From: Zygnema cylindricum | Taxonomy: Eukaryota; Streptophyta; Zygnematophyceae; Zygnematales; Zygnemataceae | Length of the DNA: 64,000 nt | Assembly: GCA_037447655.1 (NCBI GenBank) | Contig: JBBHKE010000930.1 | Coordinates: forward strand, 105,001-169,000 | Direction of reading: 5' to 3' | Shown: piece by piece, positions 32,529 through 43,871 of the stretch | Layout: each line of letters begins with the position of its first letter | Numbering within the stretch: the stretch's first letter is position 1 | Made by a program: the position numbers and the translations under genes | Notes under the pieces: generated by a model | Database searches by the model: none | The model's input: only the letters and a program-made list of their open reading frames with translations | What the model was told of the DNA's origin: nothing

Positions 32529-33290
32529 TTGGTTAAAAGCCAAAGAGAAGCTTACTCACCCGAAAATCGACTGCCGTGATCGGTGAGGGTACACTAACCC
32601 GGGTTGGTGGAACCACAATGTGAGTGGTAGGGGATTGGAGGGAAACTAAGTGACCACATGCCAGCGGCCGCTGGTTAGATGTGGGGCGTGCTTAGTTCCT
32701 TAGGACTAAGGTGGGAGGGGGGAGTGTAGCCACCGCTGAAGCTCACTCGAATTACCTAGAGGCCAAACAAACTTGTCTTCTCTTAGCAATGATTCATGTG
32801 TAGGGGGAGGGCTTGAAGCCATGAAGGATAAGGATGTGAGGATTAGAGAGTAAAAGATCCTGATGTAGTAGGAAGTGGGAAATTTGCTAATGGAGGAGAA
32901 GGAAAGTAGAGTATTTTACTTCTTCAAGAGCAAAGGAGTCCATAAATGACTCAAAACTTTTCAAACCCTAAATTGTTACCTTTGATTGATTTCAATTTTG
33001 CTATTGCAAAATTTATGGTTAAATCTTACCTTTGAGAGCTCTCAATTTTTCTATTGCAAAATTTGTGGGGAAATTGTTACCTTCTGTTTGAATGTTGGGA
33101 AATTGAAATTTGAATTTGCACTAATTTTTTTTTAATTTTTTTTTTTTTTTTTCATATTTCGACATTTTCAAAGGATTCGTTAAGGAGAAGAAGTCTTAGA
33201 TTGGAACAATCTTAGGACTTCAAATCTGCAGCAAATTTCTTTGGAAAATTATATTCTTTCTTTCCTTTTGCTTGATTTCATTGTGTGATA

Positions 33291-34582
33291 ATGACAAATT
33301 CTGCATGGAATTGTGAAATGGAGAATGTTTTGAATGTGTTGAAGAAGCGTACTCTGAAATTAGTCTAAAGATTTAATAATAATGCTGCCGCTGTGGATGA
33401 AAGCATTTCCGAATTGAAAAGTGAATTGAAAGTTGTTAAAGAAAATGGAGATGTTTCAAATGAGAAATTAGATGAACTTATTAACTTAATTCAGACCAAA
33501 AAGAATATTAATGACCAAAAGGGTGAAAGTAGTAAAATGAATGCCAGTTTTAGGGAGGATGATCATGATAGACCTAAGAAGATAAAAGATCTGAAATTGT
33601 CTATTAGTGAGGCACCATTGTTTCATGGTTACAAGAGTGATGAGTTGGATGTTTGGATTTTCATATGGAGTATTATTTGGAATCTAGAAATTGTGATCGT
33701 GATGATTAAACTTCTTTTGCTGTTAGTTGTCTAAAAGGCGATGCTCAGATTTGGTATTACACTCAGAGAAGGTCTAAATTGATTCCTGATAATGCTAATT
33801 GGGAAAATTTTAAAACCGCGATCAAATCGTGATTCTTGTCTGTCACTTTTAAATCCAGAATAAAAGAAAAGTGACTAAATTGTAAGCAGACTGGATTTGT
33901 GAAGGATTACATTGTGGAATTTGACTCTTCTAGCATTCACGTTAAAGGTTTGACTGATGAAATGGCTAAGTTGCATTTCTTAAATTATCTAAACCATATA
34001 CTGAAATCAGAATTGAAACATAAAAAAATTAATAATTTGAAAGAATTACAAGACAATGCATTAGAATTAGAGGATCAGTTGGGGTATAATCAGGAAACTT
34101 AATCACTTAGGGGTAATTTGAATGAAGTATCAGAGTGGGATGAGGGGCAATTTGTGGATGAAGGTCTGAATGCTGGTTTGGTGAATAGGCACAATATTTT
34201 TAGGGGAAATCAGAAGGGTGGACAGAGTGTTAATGCAGGAAACAAATTTAACAATAGAGGGGGATACATTAAGAGTCCTAAACCATGCATTAATGCTCAG
34301 AAGCCTAACCTTACCATCCCCACATGCACTATTTGTCAAAAAAAGGGTTATAAAGCATTTGAGTGTGCACAACTGAAAAAGATTAACTGTTATAACTGTG
34401 GAGAGGAGGGACATTTTAGTAGAGAGTGCACAAAACCCAAAAAGAAAGTCACTTGTTTCAAATGCGGAGGTCTAGATCATTACGCTAAAGACTGTACAGA
34501 TAAATGTTCTCTCAAAACAGTCAATGTAAATGAAGGTCTCCAAGAGGATATTGCATTATACTTAGCTGAGCAGGAAGCCTAG
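33291..34582 (+). pseudogene. Gypsy gag with three zinc knuckles
   Basis: ATG at 33291 opens MTNSAWNCEMENVL; an in-frame TAA follows after LKLV and the frame then continues. A frameshift after DELDVWIF moves the reading to AQIWYYTQRRSKL..., typical of the Gypsy capsid domain. More stops follow before the C-terminal part at 34118-34582. There, three CCHC-type knuckles stand in a row: CTICQKKGYKAFEC (His replaced by Tyr), CYNCGEEGHFSREC and CFKCGGLDHYAKDC (both intact). Knuckles bind element RNA during packaging. Confidence 0.85.
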
Positions 34583-34620
34583 GAGGTGGGAAACGGAAAA
34601 GACTAACCGAAAGTCCTCAG

Positions 34621-35690
34621 TTGAGTCAACCGGATCCAGAAGTTAAAGAGTTAACTTTGGAGGGCAAATTAATGAATGGAAAAGTAAGGATAGCTGAATT
34701 TATTATGATTCTCACTACACTACATAGTTTAAAGAATCCTTTTGATGAAATTCTCAACAACAAACCTATGTTAGTACAGTTAAGTAATGATGACACCAGA
34801 CACAGTTTGATTAGATTCGAGTCATTAGTGGAAGGAAAACCGTTGAGAGTAATGGTTGATTCAGGTGCCACACATAATTTTATTTCGCATAGATTTGCAA
34901 AGGAAAATAAAATTCCTACTGTCATAAGGGAAAAGCCTTTACATGTTCAAGTGGCAAATGGTAATAAGTCCACATTAGACTTACAAACTGACACGATAGA
35001 AGTTGATATCCAGGGTCATAAAATGAAAGTTGTGTGTGAAATAATGAAATTGGGAAGTGAAGAACTAGTTTTAGGAAAACCTTGCTTAACTGAACACAAT
35101 CCTCAAATTAATTGGGAAATTAACACCTTGAAAGTGAAGTCTGAAAACGGTTGGAAGGTTTTTCAAGCATTATCTCCTAAGAAATTGCATAGGAATCATA
35201 TAAATAACATAACGAGATTGGGAGTGGAAGGTTTGATATATGCTTAACAATTTAAAAATCACTTAAAAGATAAAACAAATCACGCTTTCTTGTTATTAGT
35301 AATTGAGGCAGTTATTGATGAAATGAGGGGAGAAAACACTAACATTGATGCCATCCCTAAATCAAACACCACTTAAACTCTCGAAAAACTAAAATCTGAT
35401 TTTATAACTGACATTAATACATCTGATGTTGCTGTTAAAGATTTGATTTTTGAATTTCAAGATGTTTTTCCAAGTGATTTACCCTCAAGAAGGCCACCTT
35501 CCGGAGATGTGGAACATGTTATTAACCTTGAACCTGGATGCAACCCACCTGTCACAAGAATTTATAAGCATAGTTTCTTTGAGCAGGAGGAATTAAGAAA
35601 CATATCAAGTAACTCCTAGAGAAATGACATATTCAGCCCAGCAAATCACAGTACATAGAACCAGTTCTCTTCGTTCAAAAGAAGGACGTA
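34621..35690 (+). pseudogene. Gypsy aspartic protease and spacer
   Basis: The open frame 34621-35247 contains the active-site motif MVDSGATHNF at about residues 78-87 and the flanking LRVMV and ...ELVLGKPCL strands of retropepsins. It cleaves the Gag-Pol polyprotein. A TAA at 35245 breaks it from the downstream linker, which continues in frame (FQDVFPSDLPSRRPPSGDVE), followed by another TAA and a frameshift before RT. Confidence 0.85.
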
Positions 35691-35693
35691 ACG

Positions 35694-36389
35694 TTGAGAA
35701 TGTGTGTCGATTATCGTAGTCTAAACAAGATTACGGTGAAGGATAAGTATCCGTTACCTTTAATTTTTGATTTGATAGATCGTTTAAAAGGTGCTAAAGT
35801 ATTTTTGTTGATTAACATGCGTAGTGGCTTTAATCAGGTGCCAATTAGAAATGAAGATGATGATAAAACTGCTTTCAGGACTAGGGTGGGTCATTTCGAA
35901 TGGATAGTGATGTTATTTGGCTTAACGAATGCACCGCCTACTTACCAAAGATTAATGAAAAAAACCTTTTCAGATTACATAGATGAGTTTATCCAAGTGT
36001 TTATAGATGATATTTTAGTTTACAATGAATCTAAAGAACAACATGTAATTCATTTAAGAAGAGTGTTGGAAAAGTTAAGAGAAAGAAAATTACATGAAAA
36101 ATTGTCAAAATCCAGCTTTCTTAAAAGTGAACAATTATTTTTGGGACACATAGTTAGTTGGGAAGGTGTTAAAACAAATCCATCCAAAATTTTAGCAATC
36201 CAAAATTGGAAACAACCTACTAATGTCACAGAAGTTGGATCGTTTTTGGGATTTGCCATTTATTACAGGAAATTTATCACGAACTTCAGTATGATTGCCG
36301 CACCTTTGACGGATTTACTTCGGGAGAAGGAGACGTTTGTGTGGGGAGCTGATCAAGAGGGAGCATTTGATGAAATAAAAGGGAAGTAG
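35694..36389 (+). pseudogene. Gypsy reverse transcriptase
   Basis: RT blocks are clear: RMCVDYRSLNKITVKDKYPL, LLINMRSGFNQVPI, FGLTNAPPTYQRLM and VFIDDILVY. The catalytic FIDD pair is intact, but the first metal-binding Asp, normally in KIDLRSGY, is Asn here (LINMRSGF), so the enzyme is probably inactive. The connection continues through FLGFAIYYRKFITNFS to a TAG at about 36387. Just there, the sequence GGGAGCATTTGATGAAATAA and its near copy form a 30-bp tandem duplication. Confidence 0.88.
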
Positions 36390-37013
36390 GGAGCATTTGA
36401 TGAAGCAAAAGGGAAGTTGACCTATGCCCCTACACTGGTGTATCCTGACCCTGCTGGGGAATTTGAAGTTCTGATCACTACAGATGCATCTGATAAAGGT
36501 CTAGGTGCAGTCATAAGTCAAAAAGTCAGCAAACACTTCCATCCTATTGCTTTTGAGTCCAAAAAGTTCAATGATGTTGAAAAGAACTATACAGCACAAG
36601 AAAAGGAATTACTTGCAATTGTACATGCAATGGTGAAATGACGTTGTTATTTGCATAATAAAGAATTTACAGTTCACTGTGATAATAAAACACTCTCTTA
36701 TTTACAAAGATTAAGTGATGCACAAATTATAACTGGCAGACAGGTTAGGTGGATGCAAAAATTAGCACATTTCAAATTTAATGTCAAACATATTCATGGG
36801 AAGACAAATGTAGTCGCAGATCCTTTAAATAGATGTTTTGAAATATATGTTATGGTTCAGGATGAATTGTTTTTAGATACTTGTAAAAATGGTTATGATA
36901 AAGATTCTTATTTTGTTGTGATTTGCAAGAATATTTCAGGAGGGAATTCCGACCTATTTAATGAGAGGCATGTCAAAAACTTTAGACTAGAGGATGGTTT
37001 ACTGTATTTGTAA
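36390..37013 (+). pseudogene. Gypsy RNase H
   Basis: LITTDASDKGLGAVISQ and NYTAQEKELLAIVHAM (36417-36641), then after a TGA FTVHCDNKTLSYLQ and HIHGKTNVVADPLNRC (36651-37013). The catalytic acidic residues (D of TTDAS, E of EKELL, D of HCDNK, D of VADPL) are present. Only the stop breaks it. It degrades RNA in the RNA-DNA hybrid. Confidence 0.85.
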
Positions 37014-37910
37014 ATTGAAGATAGATTATGCATTGCTGAAGTGGGACAAATTTTATGGGAAGCTCATGAGCATTTAGGACATCTAGGTCGAGATAAAACT
37101 CTTAGTCGATTGCAAAGTAGATTGTTTTGGCCTGGGATGGCAAAAAGGTGTCAAAACACGTGGAAAGTTGTGTCCCTTGCCAGCAGAGTAAACCTAGTAC
37201 CCAAAAACCTAAAAGTCTCTTAAAACCTTTGGATATCCCCTAAAGACTGTGGGAATCTGTCAGTATGGATTTTATTGTCAAGTTGTCGGTACATCTAAAA
37301 GTAATGACAGTATCATGGTCGTAGTCGATAGGTTTAGTAAAATGGGAATCTTTATCCCTTGCAAAACCACTCATTCAGTTGTAGATATTGCAAAGTTATA
37401 TATTGACAACATTGTCAAACATCAAGGAGTCCCTCTATCTATAGTCTGTGATAGAGATTCTAAACTTACGTCTGCTTTTTGGAAATAATTACAACAAAAT
37501 TTAGGCTCTGAATTGAAAATGAGTACTGTTTATCATCCTCAGATAGATGGACAGACAGAAAGGATGAACCGTACACTAGAAGAAATGTTTAGGACTGTTT
37601 GCAGTGGAATTCAGAACACATGGGAATCTAAACTGCCATTAATACAATTTGCATACAATTCATGTAAACATGCTAGTATAGGATTCTCACCATTTAAAGT
37701 TGCATACGGATACCAACCTAGAGAAGCATTACACTTAATAACAAGGGTCACTCAAGAGAATAGAGGTTATGGAATAGAGTTTAGGGAATACGTTCAAACA
37801 GTTTGGAAAACTGTCCACGATGCATTAGTGGAGGCACAAAGGAGGCAAGAATTAAATGCTAACCGAAAACAAGGTGATTGGGTGTTACGCCCAAGTGACA
37901 AGGTTTAGCT
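37014..37910 (+). pseudogene. Gypsy integrase
   Basis: The zinc region has HEHLGHLGRDKT but its Cys pair is lost (CQNTWKVVSLAS). The core is split by a frameshift near 37290: SMDFIVKLS in one frame, then DSIMVVVDRFSKMGIF in the next, and CDRDSKLTSAFWK. A TAA follows, then STVYHPQIDGQTERMNRTLE with the catalytic Glu. The D,D,E residues are all readable, but over three frames. Confidence 0.87.
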
Positions 37911-38322
37911 TTCTAACACTCATTACAAGTGCAAGATCGAGGGACAATCGGATCCTACGGGGTAATTTGCTCCCGAGTACATTGGAACATTTACTGTAAT
38001 CGAGATGATATCGTCAATTGTTGGCAAATTGGACTTTCCGCCTTCAACAAAAATTCATCCAGTGATACACATCAGCCAATTGAAACCAGCGAATCTTCGA
38101 CCAACTGAAGGAGAATTGGAATTGGATCCCTCAATAATTATAGAACCTGAAGTCCATAGATGGGTAATAGATTGGGTTGGTCAACGGTTCAACTTTGGCG
38201 ATACTATATTCTGGCAAGTGCATTATCTAGGAAGGCCTGAGGATGAGTTGACTTTAGAGGATAAAAATTCTGAGTTTTTACAGAGGTATATGAGGGATAA
38301 TAATATAGAAGCCTCGTCTTGA
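37911..38322 (+). pseudogene. Gypsy integrase tail with GPY/F region and chromodomain
   Basis: EYIGTFTVIEMISSIVGKLD, then STKIHPVIHISQLKP, is the GPY/F-type module. It is followed by a chromodomain-like stretch, VIDWVGQRFNFGDTIFWQVH, YLGRPEDELTLEDKNSEFLQ. Chromodomains steer integration toward marked chromatin. The Trp of the usual TWE motif is replaced (LTLE), which resembles the group II chromodomains of plant chromoviruses with an incomplete aromatic cage. Confidence 0.75.
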
Positions 38323-38343
38323 GAATTAAAGGTCAATTAAAAA

Positions 38344-38357
38344 TAAAGAGGGGATGA
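38344..38357 (+). promoter_or_regulatory. Gypsy polypurine tract
   Basis: AAAGAGGGGATGA directly precedes the 3' LTR; it primes plus-strand DNA synthesis. Confidence 0.75.
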
Positions 38358-39377
38358 TGTAACAGTAATAGCAGATCGAAATTGTTTATAAAGGGGTATT
38401 TAGGTGTTATGATTATAAAGTACAAAATTTGGTAGACGTCCGCGAAAGAATCACGCTATTTGGAGTTATATTTTAAAAGTTATAGCGATGGGTGTATTTA
38501 GGTGACAGCGTGGGGTCTAAAAAACAAGTGGGTATCATTGAAACGGGTTAAGGGTCAAATTAGTACCGAAATTACGCGTGTACGTTTCACAAAGTTCTAA
38601 TGAAAAATTTAGTATGTACGGTGGTTCGTTTTGTACAAATTTTAGTACGAAACGACACTTTCACTTAAGGGAATTTCGTAGGTTTGAAGAAATGTTTGAT
38701 ACACTTATGAGATATGTAGATTCCCGTTTTCAAACTCAACCGAGTGAGAGCATTTGTTACGCACGATCGTGCGAAGTCGCGTTTCGTTTGGCGCGCAATT
38801 TTGCACGTAAATGTTACGGAGTGAAACGTATCGTTTGATTGGTTAGTAATGTGCTAAGTAGTTAGTAAGAGATTTCGCACGTTTTTGCATTGGTCACTCT
38901 GAGTCCTTGCTGATCAATGATTCGCCCAGGTAAAAGCCTGTTAAAACAAAGCGTTGACTCTGGCCTGGCTAGTCCAGGGCGATGATGGCTAAATAGTGAA
39001 GTGTAAGAGGAGAGTAGACATCTTTTCCTATGGAAAATTTTGTGGAAATTCCGGCTGATCTTCGTCTTGAGTGATTAATACCAAATTGGAGAAAAGGCAT
39101 TTTTTTATTGAAATCTCTTATTAACTAAATAGTGTTTTAGTAGTTAAGAGATATAATTATTAAGAGTGGAGAGTAGTGGAAAACACTTTAATAAGAAGAG
39201 TTGAGCCACGAGGGCAAAAGACCAAGCTAATGTTATGTGGACAGAAGTTTCTTCTAATTTAAAGTATCCTGATGTGAGTGTGGTCCAATGTGGATGTGTA
39301 TTTTCCAATGTGTGGAATGTGTGGTTGGGATTGTTTGTAGTAATGGGATTTTTTGAGAGGTAGGAGATCCTGTTACA
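38358..39377 (+). repeat. Gypsy 3' LTR with a 73-bp foreign block
   Basis: 1020 bp. At 38679-38751 about 73 bases replace the 20 bases found at the same place in the 5' LTR, accounting for the length difference. Confidence 0.9.
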
Positions 39378-40562
39378 CTGAAAGATTTGTGGAGCAAGGG
39401 GAGGAAAGCAAGGTATGCTGATTTATAAAATCTTTATATGGGCTGAAACAGGCGCCCCGTCAATGGAACAAGAAGCTCGATGAGTTTCTTACACGTTTAG
39501 GATATATTCGGATAAACTCAGATCACTCAATTTATTTGTTTGAGGATGAAAAATGAACTATTTTTATTGCAATTTATGTTGATGATTTGCTTGTTTTACG
39601 TAAATCAATGGATAAAATAAAAAGGTTGAAAAATGATCTAAAAGGAAGATTTGAGAAAAATGATATGGGAGAAGCAAGATATATTTTGGGAATTCAGGTA
39701 GAGAGAGAAAGAGATAGGAAAATAATAAGATTAACTCAAAAGGAGGCTATTGGAAATATGTTAGAAAAGTCCAAATGGACAAGGCTAATAGTTGTACCAC
39801 TCATATGGAATTAAAGAAGGGAAGTGAGGGGAGTGTGGAAGATGGAGTTATAATCTTAGATGATGAGGTAGGCTCGGAAAGAGAAAAAAATTATGCAGAC
39901 CATCCCTTGTAGACAAGTAGTGGGCAGCCTAATATATTTTATGAATTATACCCGTCCGGACATAGCCGCAGCTATAGGAGTACTAAGTAGGAGTCTGAAT
40001 GCTCCCACTAAGAAAGATTCGGAGGCAGCTAAGAGAGTCTTTAGATATCTCATAGGAACTAGGGATCTATGGTTGCATTTGGGTGGGAAGAATAATGACA
40101 TCACCACTTGGAGTGATGCCAGCTATGGGGATGCTCCTATGCGGAGATGCACATCTGGATATGTATTATTTGTGGGTGATGGAGCTTGTTGCTGGAGCAG
40201 CAAACACCAAAAGGTCATTGCCCAATCCACTTTGGAGGCTGAGTACATGGCTTCTTCCTCTGCTGTAAAAGAACTAATGTGGGTCAAGTCTTTGCTTGGT
40301 GAGCTTGGTCATCTTAGGAGTGGTGTCCAAAAAGTGTTTTGTGATAATCAGGCTGCCATTGCCATTTCTGCCAATCCTAAACATCACTTTAAAGCCAAAC
40401 ACATGGATATTAGACTTAGCTTTGTTAGAGAGAAAGTAGAAAACAAAATAAACAGTTTGGAGTATAAACGAGATAGTGAAATGGTAGCAGATATGATGAC
40501 CAAACATGTGCCTTCTCCTAAACTAATTTTTCTGCCGAGAGAAGTGTGGTCTTAAAATAAAG
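39378..40562 (+). pseudogene. Copia pol continued (RT end, RNase H), right of the Gypsy insertion
   Basis: Continues the protein broken at 31544: RFVEQGEESKVC, SLYGLKQAPRQWNKKLDEF, and the catalytic YVDDLLV. Stops occur near 39424 and 39553, and a frameshift near 39880. The RNase H frame 39893-40555 is fully open: TIPCRQVVGSLIYFMNYTRP, TTWSDASYGD, STLEAEYMA and FCDNQAAI with catalytic D, E and D present, then the usual end HHFKAKHMDIRLSFVREKVE. The C-terminus differs from other copies through a frameshift (LIFLPREVWS). Confidence 0.88.
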
Positions 40563-41793
40563 TGTTGAAATTTATGTATTTTCTAGGTCTGTATTGGAAA
40601 AATAAATAGAGTAAGTCAGCAAAGGCAACATGCTTCTCGCTCAACTCTCTCCGGTCCCCATACTTGTTGCAGTCACTGAAGACCAGAGAGAGAGCTAGAG
40701 CCATGGCTGTCTAAAGAGGATAGGCTAATTCGTAGTTTGTACTAAAATGTGTATGCCGGATCCAGATATGATCCTGGCACCTACATTATATAATATACGC
40801 TTTAGCCTATAGCTTTGAGTCAACGATGGCACATGTGGGGTACAATAGGTATTCATAAGCGTAGAAGTAGAGAGTTCTAACAAACTAACAAATAACCAAA
40901 AAAACTCTATACTAGATTTGAACCATGGTCTGTGGTATTAATTGTAGAGGTAAGCCTTAACCAATAAGGCGTTGACGAAACGATACACGCGCCGGGTTTC
41001 AAATATATCTAAATGTCAACGCAACAGCTAATTAACGGCAGACTAACGAAAATGAGCAATTCATGCATGTACGCGAATCTGAACCGTGTAAAATATGTTT
41101 TGATCGGACAGCCGCCATTGTAGCCGCCACACGAAGTGAGCTTTTGGCGGCATTTGGAGATAGCGTCACGCAGTGCCACGTGGCGCCACATTATTTGATA
41201 CCGGAGAAGATGGGAGGAGGAACCATGCCTCCCGATTTCACAGGTGTCACCTTGAAGACCATGTTCTACAATGGCCGTACAATAAGTACATCTCCTATTG
41301 TACCTTCTTGTACTATATAGTGTTCCTATTGGACTAGGGTTAAGTAGTAGGTAGTCGTGAGTAGGCAGACCAAGACTAAATGATATTTAGGTACCTCTCT
41401 CTAAGAGAGCTTGTAAATATAAATGGTCAACTTTGACCAGCCATAACTTAATGCTCGGGTGAGCAAATTCCGTGATTCTTTTTGCTGCGGACTCAGAGGA
41501 GTCTAAGCTACACAGGGGTGTAGTCAGTCAGAGTCTTTGCGTGCTAGGGTGGCATTTATTCAGTGGGAAAGTCAAAGTGGGGAATATTGTCCGAAACACA
41601 TATTCTAGCTTTGCATTCTGTGGTGGAACTGAGCACACAGAAGGTCTTCTCTTCACAAGGGTGAAGGTGTATTGGGATTCTAATTGTCAAGGGATCATAC
41701 ATTTGGGTTTATATCAACTTGGAGTCGACACTATCTAGATTAGCTTCTTTTGGATCTGCGAATTCTGTGGGCAATGGAGCCCATAGAATTTCA
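40563..41793 (+). repeat. Copia 3' LTR (subfamily B)
   Basis: 1231 bp, TGTTGAAATTTATG...CCCATAGAATTTCA. Carries two antisense B boxes (40765-40773, one mismatch; 40915-40923, perfect) and the W-box palindrome at 41425-41438 next to AAATATAAA. The left partner LTR at 30077 is of the other subfamily, so the two flanks of this element do not match. Confidence 0.85.
41419..41438 (+). promoter_or_regulatory. TATA-like sequence and palindromic W-box pair in LTR
   Basis: AATATAAA runs into TGGTCAACTTTGACC. TTGACC on both strands is the WRKY-binding W-box. The same arrangement recurs at 43470-43489, 44668-44687 and, inverted, 47592-47605, 59169-59182 and 63608-63621. Confidence 0.55.
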
Positions 41794-42907
41794 AAGACCT
41801 AAGTGCGAAAACCAAAATGACCCAAGTAAACCCCAACATAATTAAAAATCAACGAAAAGCAACCTCGTAAGTTCGCAAATCCCGAGGGAAAACGGGGAGG
41901 GAGTTCCAAAACACGCCGACTATCCGTAACGGCAATAGAGGATTGAAGGTGAATAGAAGCTTGCACTTATCACGAAACTTGTTCAAAGCCACACCCAAAC
42001 AACCAAATGTCTTGACAGCCAATGTAGGGTTCGCCAAAACACTGTCACCAACTATACGATGTGCACCATCGAATACACGGCATGCACCAACGAGCAGTAC
42101 AACATCAATCCGACGCGAAGGAAGAATATGGGAAACCTCCCGATGAACTGAAGATCCCCCCTCAGAAGCGACAACCGCGGTGGTGTCATGAATACAATAA
42201 TTGAGGTCGTGTGCCTGAATCAACTTGCCCCCATGAATCAACTTGCGAAGCAAATGGATGCCGTCGGGCTCAATAACACAGCCACACTAGCAAATAAGAG
42301 AGCCAAGCAAAGGCGGATGAAGAAGGCCAAGCCAAAACCTGAAGGCCGTGGTGAAGTGAGCGGGCATGAAACGTAGGGTGGATAAAATAGGTGTAGCCAA
42401 TAGCCATGCTTTGAAACCAAGTCAACCACAAAAGAGAAAACAACATGCGAAGAATCGGAAACACCTCAGAGGCTCGGTCTTAATGGCGAAGACAACCCGA
42501 TCAACAACGACCTCCCCAACACGAGCAACTAATACAAAAGATAGATGCCAATAGATAAAGAGCTCAAAAGACCTAGACGGTCACAACATGCCGAGAAACA
42601 AGAGTAAATGACTGGAACGCTCGAACCTCTCGGGAAACCTCATCAACATGACCCAAATGAACAACACATCGATAAGAGGATGGGACACCCATAGGTCTAG
42701 ATGGACTACACGATGTGAAGGAAACACTAGCAATGTGTCCTTATTCTTGGCTAAATGAGTCCTCCAATCACCTCCAATTAATCGTGACATCGAGTCATAG
42801 TTTTTTACTTCGATATCCATGGTCCAACAGTTAGACACTATACAATCAAGTAATCACTGCCATTATACCACTTTCCATTTTTCTACACTCACAATTTTCT
42901 GAAATGT
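41794..42907. other. Unassigned segment with odd composition
   Basis: Neither LTR nor pol. Minus-strand frames 42838-42581 (IGGDWRTHLAKNKDTLLVFP) and 42253-41849 (134 codons, ending FPRDLRTYEVAFR) look less like chance than most, and consecutive minus-strand frames cover most of the segment. I do not recognise the protein. It may be an uncharacterised decayed gene or a piece of another element. Confidence 0.3.
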
Positions 42908-42975
42908 GAGGCAGGATAAATTAAAAAGCACGATGGTAAACCATCTAAGTCCGGGGGTACAAAAAGGGTGGTATG
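42908..42975. repeat. Dispersed hairpin repeat, second copy
   Basis: Matches 9936-10020: CAGGATAAATTAAAAAGCAC, GATGGTAAACCATCTAAG, GGGGGTACA, GGGTGG. Confidence 0.6.
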
Positions 42976-43035
42976 GCCAACACATAAAAACTACCAGGGC
43001 AATAAAACTAAAGAGAGCAACGGGAACAACAACGC

Positions 43036-43844
43036 TACATGCGACGCGTTTCGAAGATATCTAAACGTTAACGCAACAGCTAATTAATGGCAGACTAACG
43101 AAAAGGACCAATTCATGCATGTACGCGAATCTGAACCGTGTAAAATATGTTTTGATCGGACGGCCGCCATTGTAGCCGCCACGTGAAGTGAGCTTTTGAC
43201 GGCATTTAGAGATAGTGTCACGCGGTGCCACGTGGCGCCACATTATTTGTTACCGGAGAAGATGGGAGGAGGAACCATGACTCCCGATTTCACAGGTGTC
43301 ACCTTGAAGACCATGTCGTACAATGGCCGTACAATAAGTACATCTCCTATTGTACCTTCTTGTACTATATAGTGTTCCTATTGGACTAGGGTTTAGTAGT
43401 AGGTAGTCGTGAGTAGGCAGACCAAGACTTAGTGATATTTAGGTACCTCTCTCTAAGAGAGCTTGTAACTATAAAGGTCAACTTTGACCAGCCATAACTT
43501 AATGCTCGGGTGAGCAAATTCAGTGATTCTTTTTGCTGCGGACTCAGGGGAGTCCAATCTACATAGGGGTGTAGTCGGTCAGAGTCTTTGCGTGCCAGGG
43601 TGACACTTATTCAGTGGGAAAGTCAAATTGGGGAATATTGTCCAAAACACATATTCAAGCTTTGCATTCTGTGGTGGAACTGGGCACACAGAAGGTCTTC
43701 TCTTCACACGGGTGAAGGTGTATTGGGGTTCTAATTGTCAAGGGATCATTCATTTTGGTTTATATCAACTTGAAGTCGGCACTATCTAGATAAGCTTCTT
43801 TTGGATTTGCGAATTATGTGGGCAATGGAGCCCATAGAATTTCA
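43036..43844 (+). repeat. Copia LTR (subfamily B), 5'-truncated
   Basis: Matches the last 800 bp of 40563-41793, ending CCCATAGAATTTCA. The first 430 bp or so, including the tRNA-like block, are missing. The W-box palindrome is at 43476-43489, preceded by ACTATAAA. Confidence 0.82.
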
Positions 43845-43871
43845 TAAAGATTGACTAGAAAATAAGGGGAG
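43845..43871 (+). other. 27-bp remnant between two LTRs, with polypurine tract
   Basis: TAAAGATTGACTAGAAAATAAGGGGAG. This is all that remains between the LTRs at 43036-43844 and 43872-44896. GACTAGAAAATAAGGGGAG is the end of Copia pol plus the polypurine tract, as at 57582-57600. Confidence 0.8.

Larger units (their letters stand above)
31545..39377 (+). mobile_element. Ty3/Gypsy chromovirus, full-length but degenerate, nested in Copia
   Basis: LTRs at 31545-32514 and 38358-39377 share TGTAACAG...CTGTTACA ends. Target duplications are CGGAA (31540-31544) and CTGAA (39378-39382), one mismatch. Internal order is gag, protease, RT, RNase H, integrase, chromodomain, which is the Ty3/Gypsy order. 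The primer site is TGGTATCAAAGC, one change from the usual initiator-Met tRNA site. Stops and frameshifts occur in every domain, so this copy cannot make its own proteins. Confidence 0.93.
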
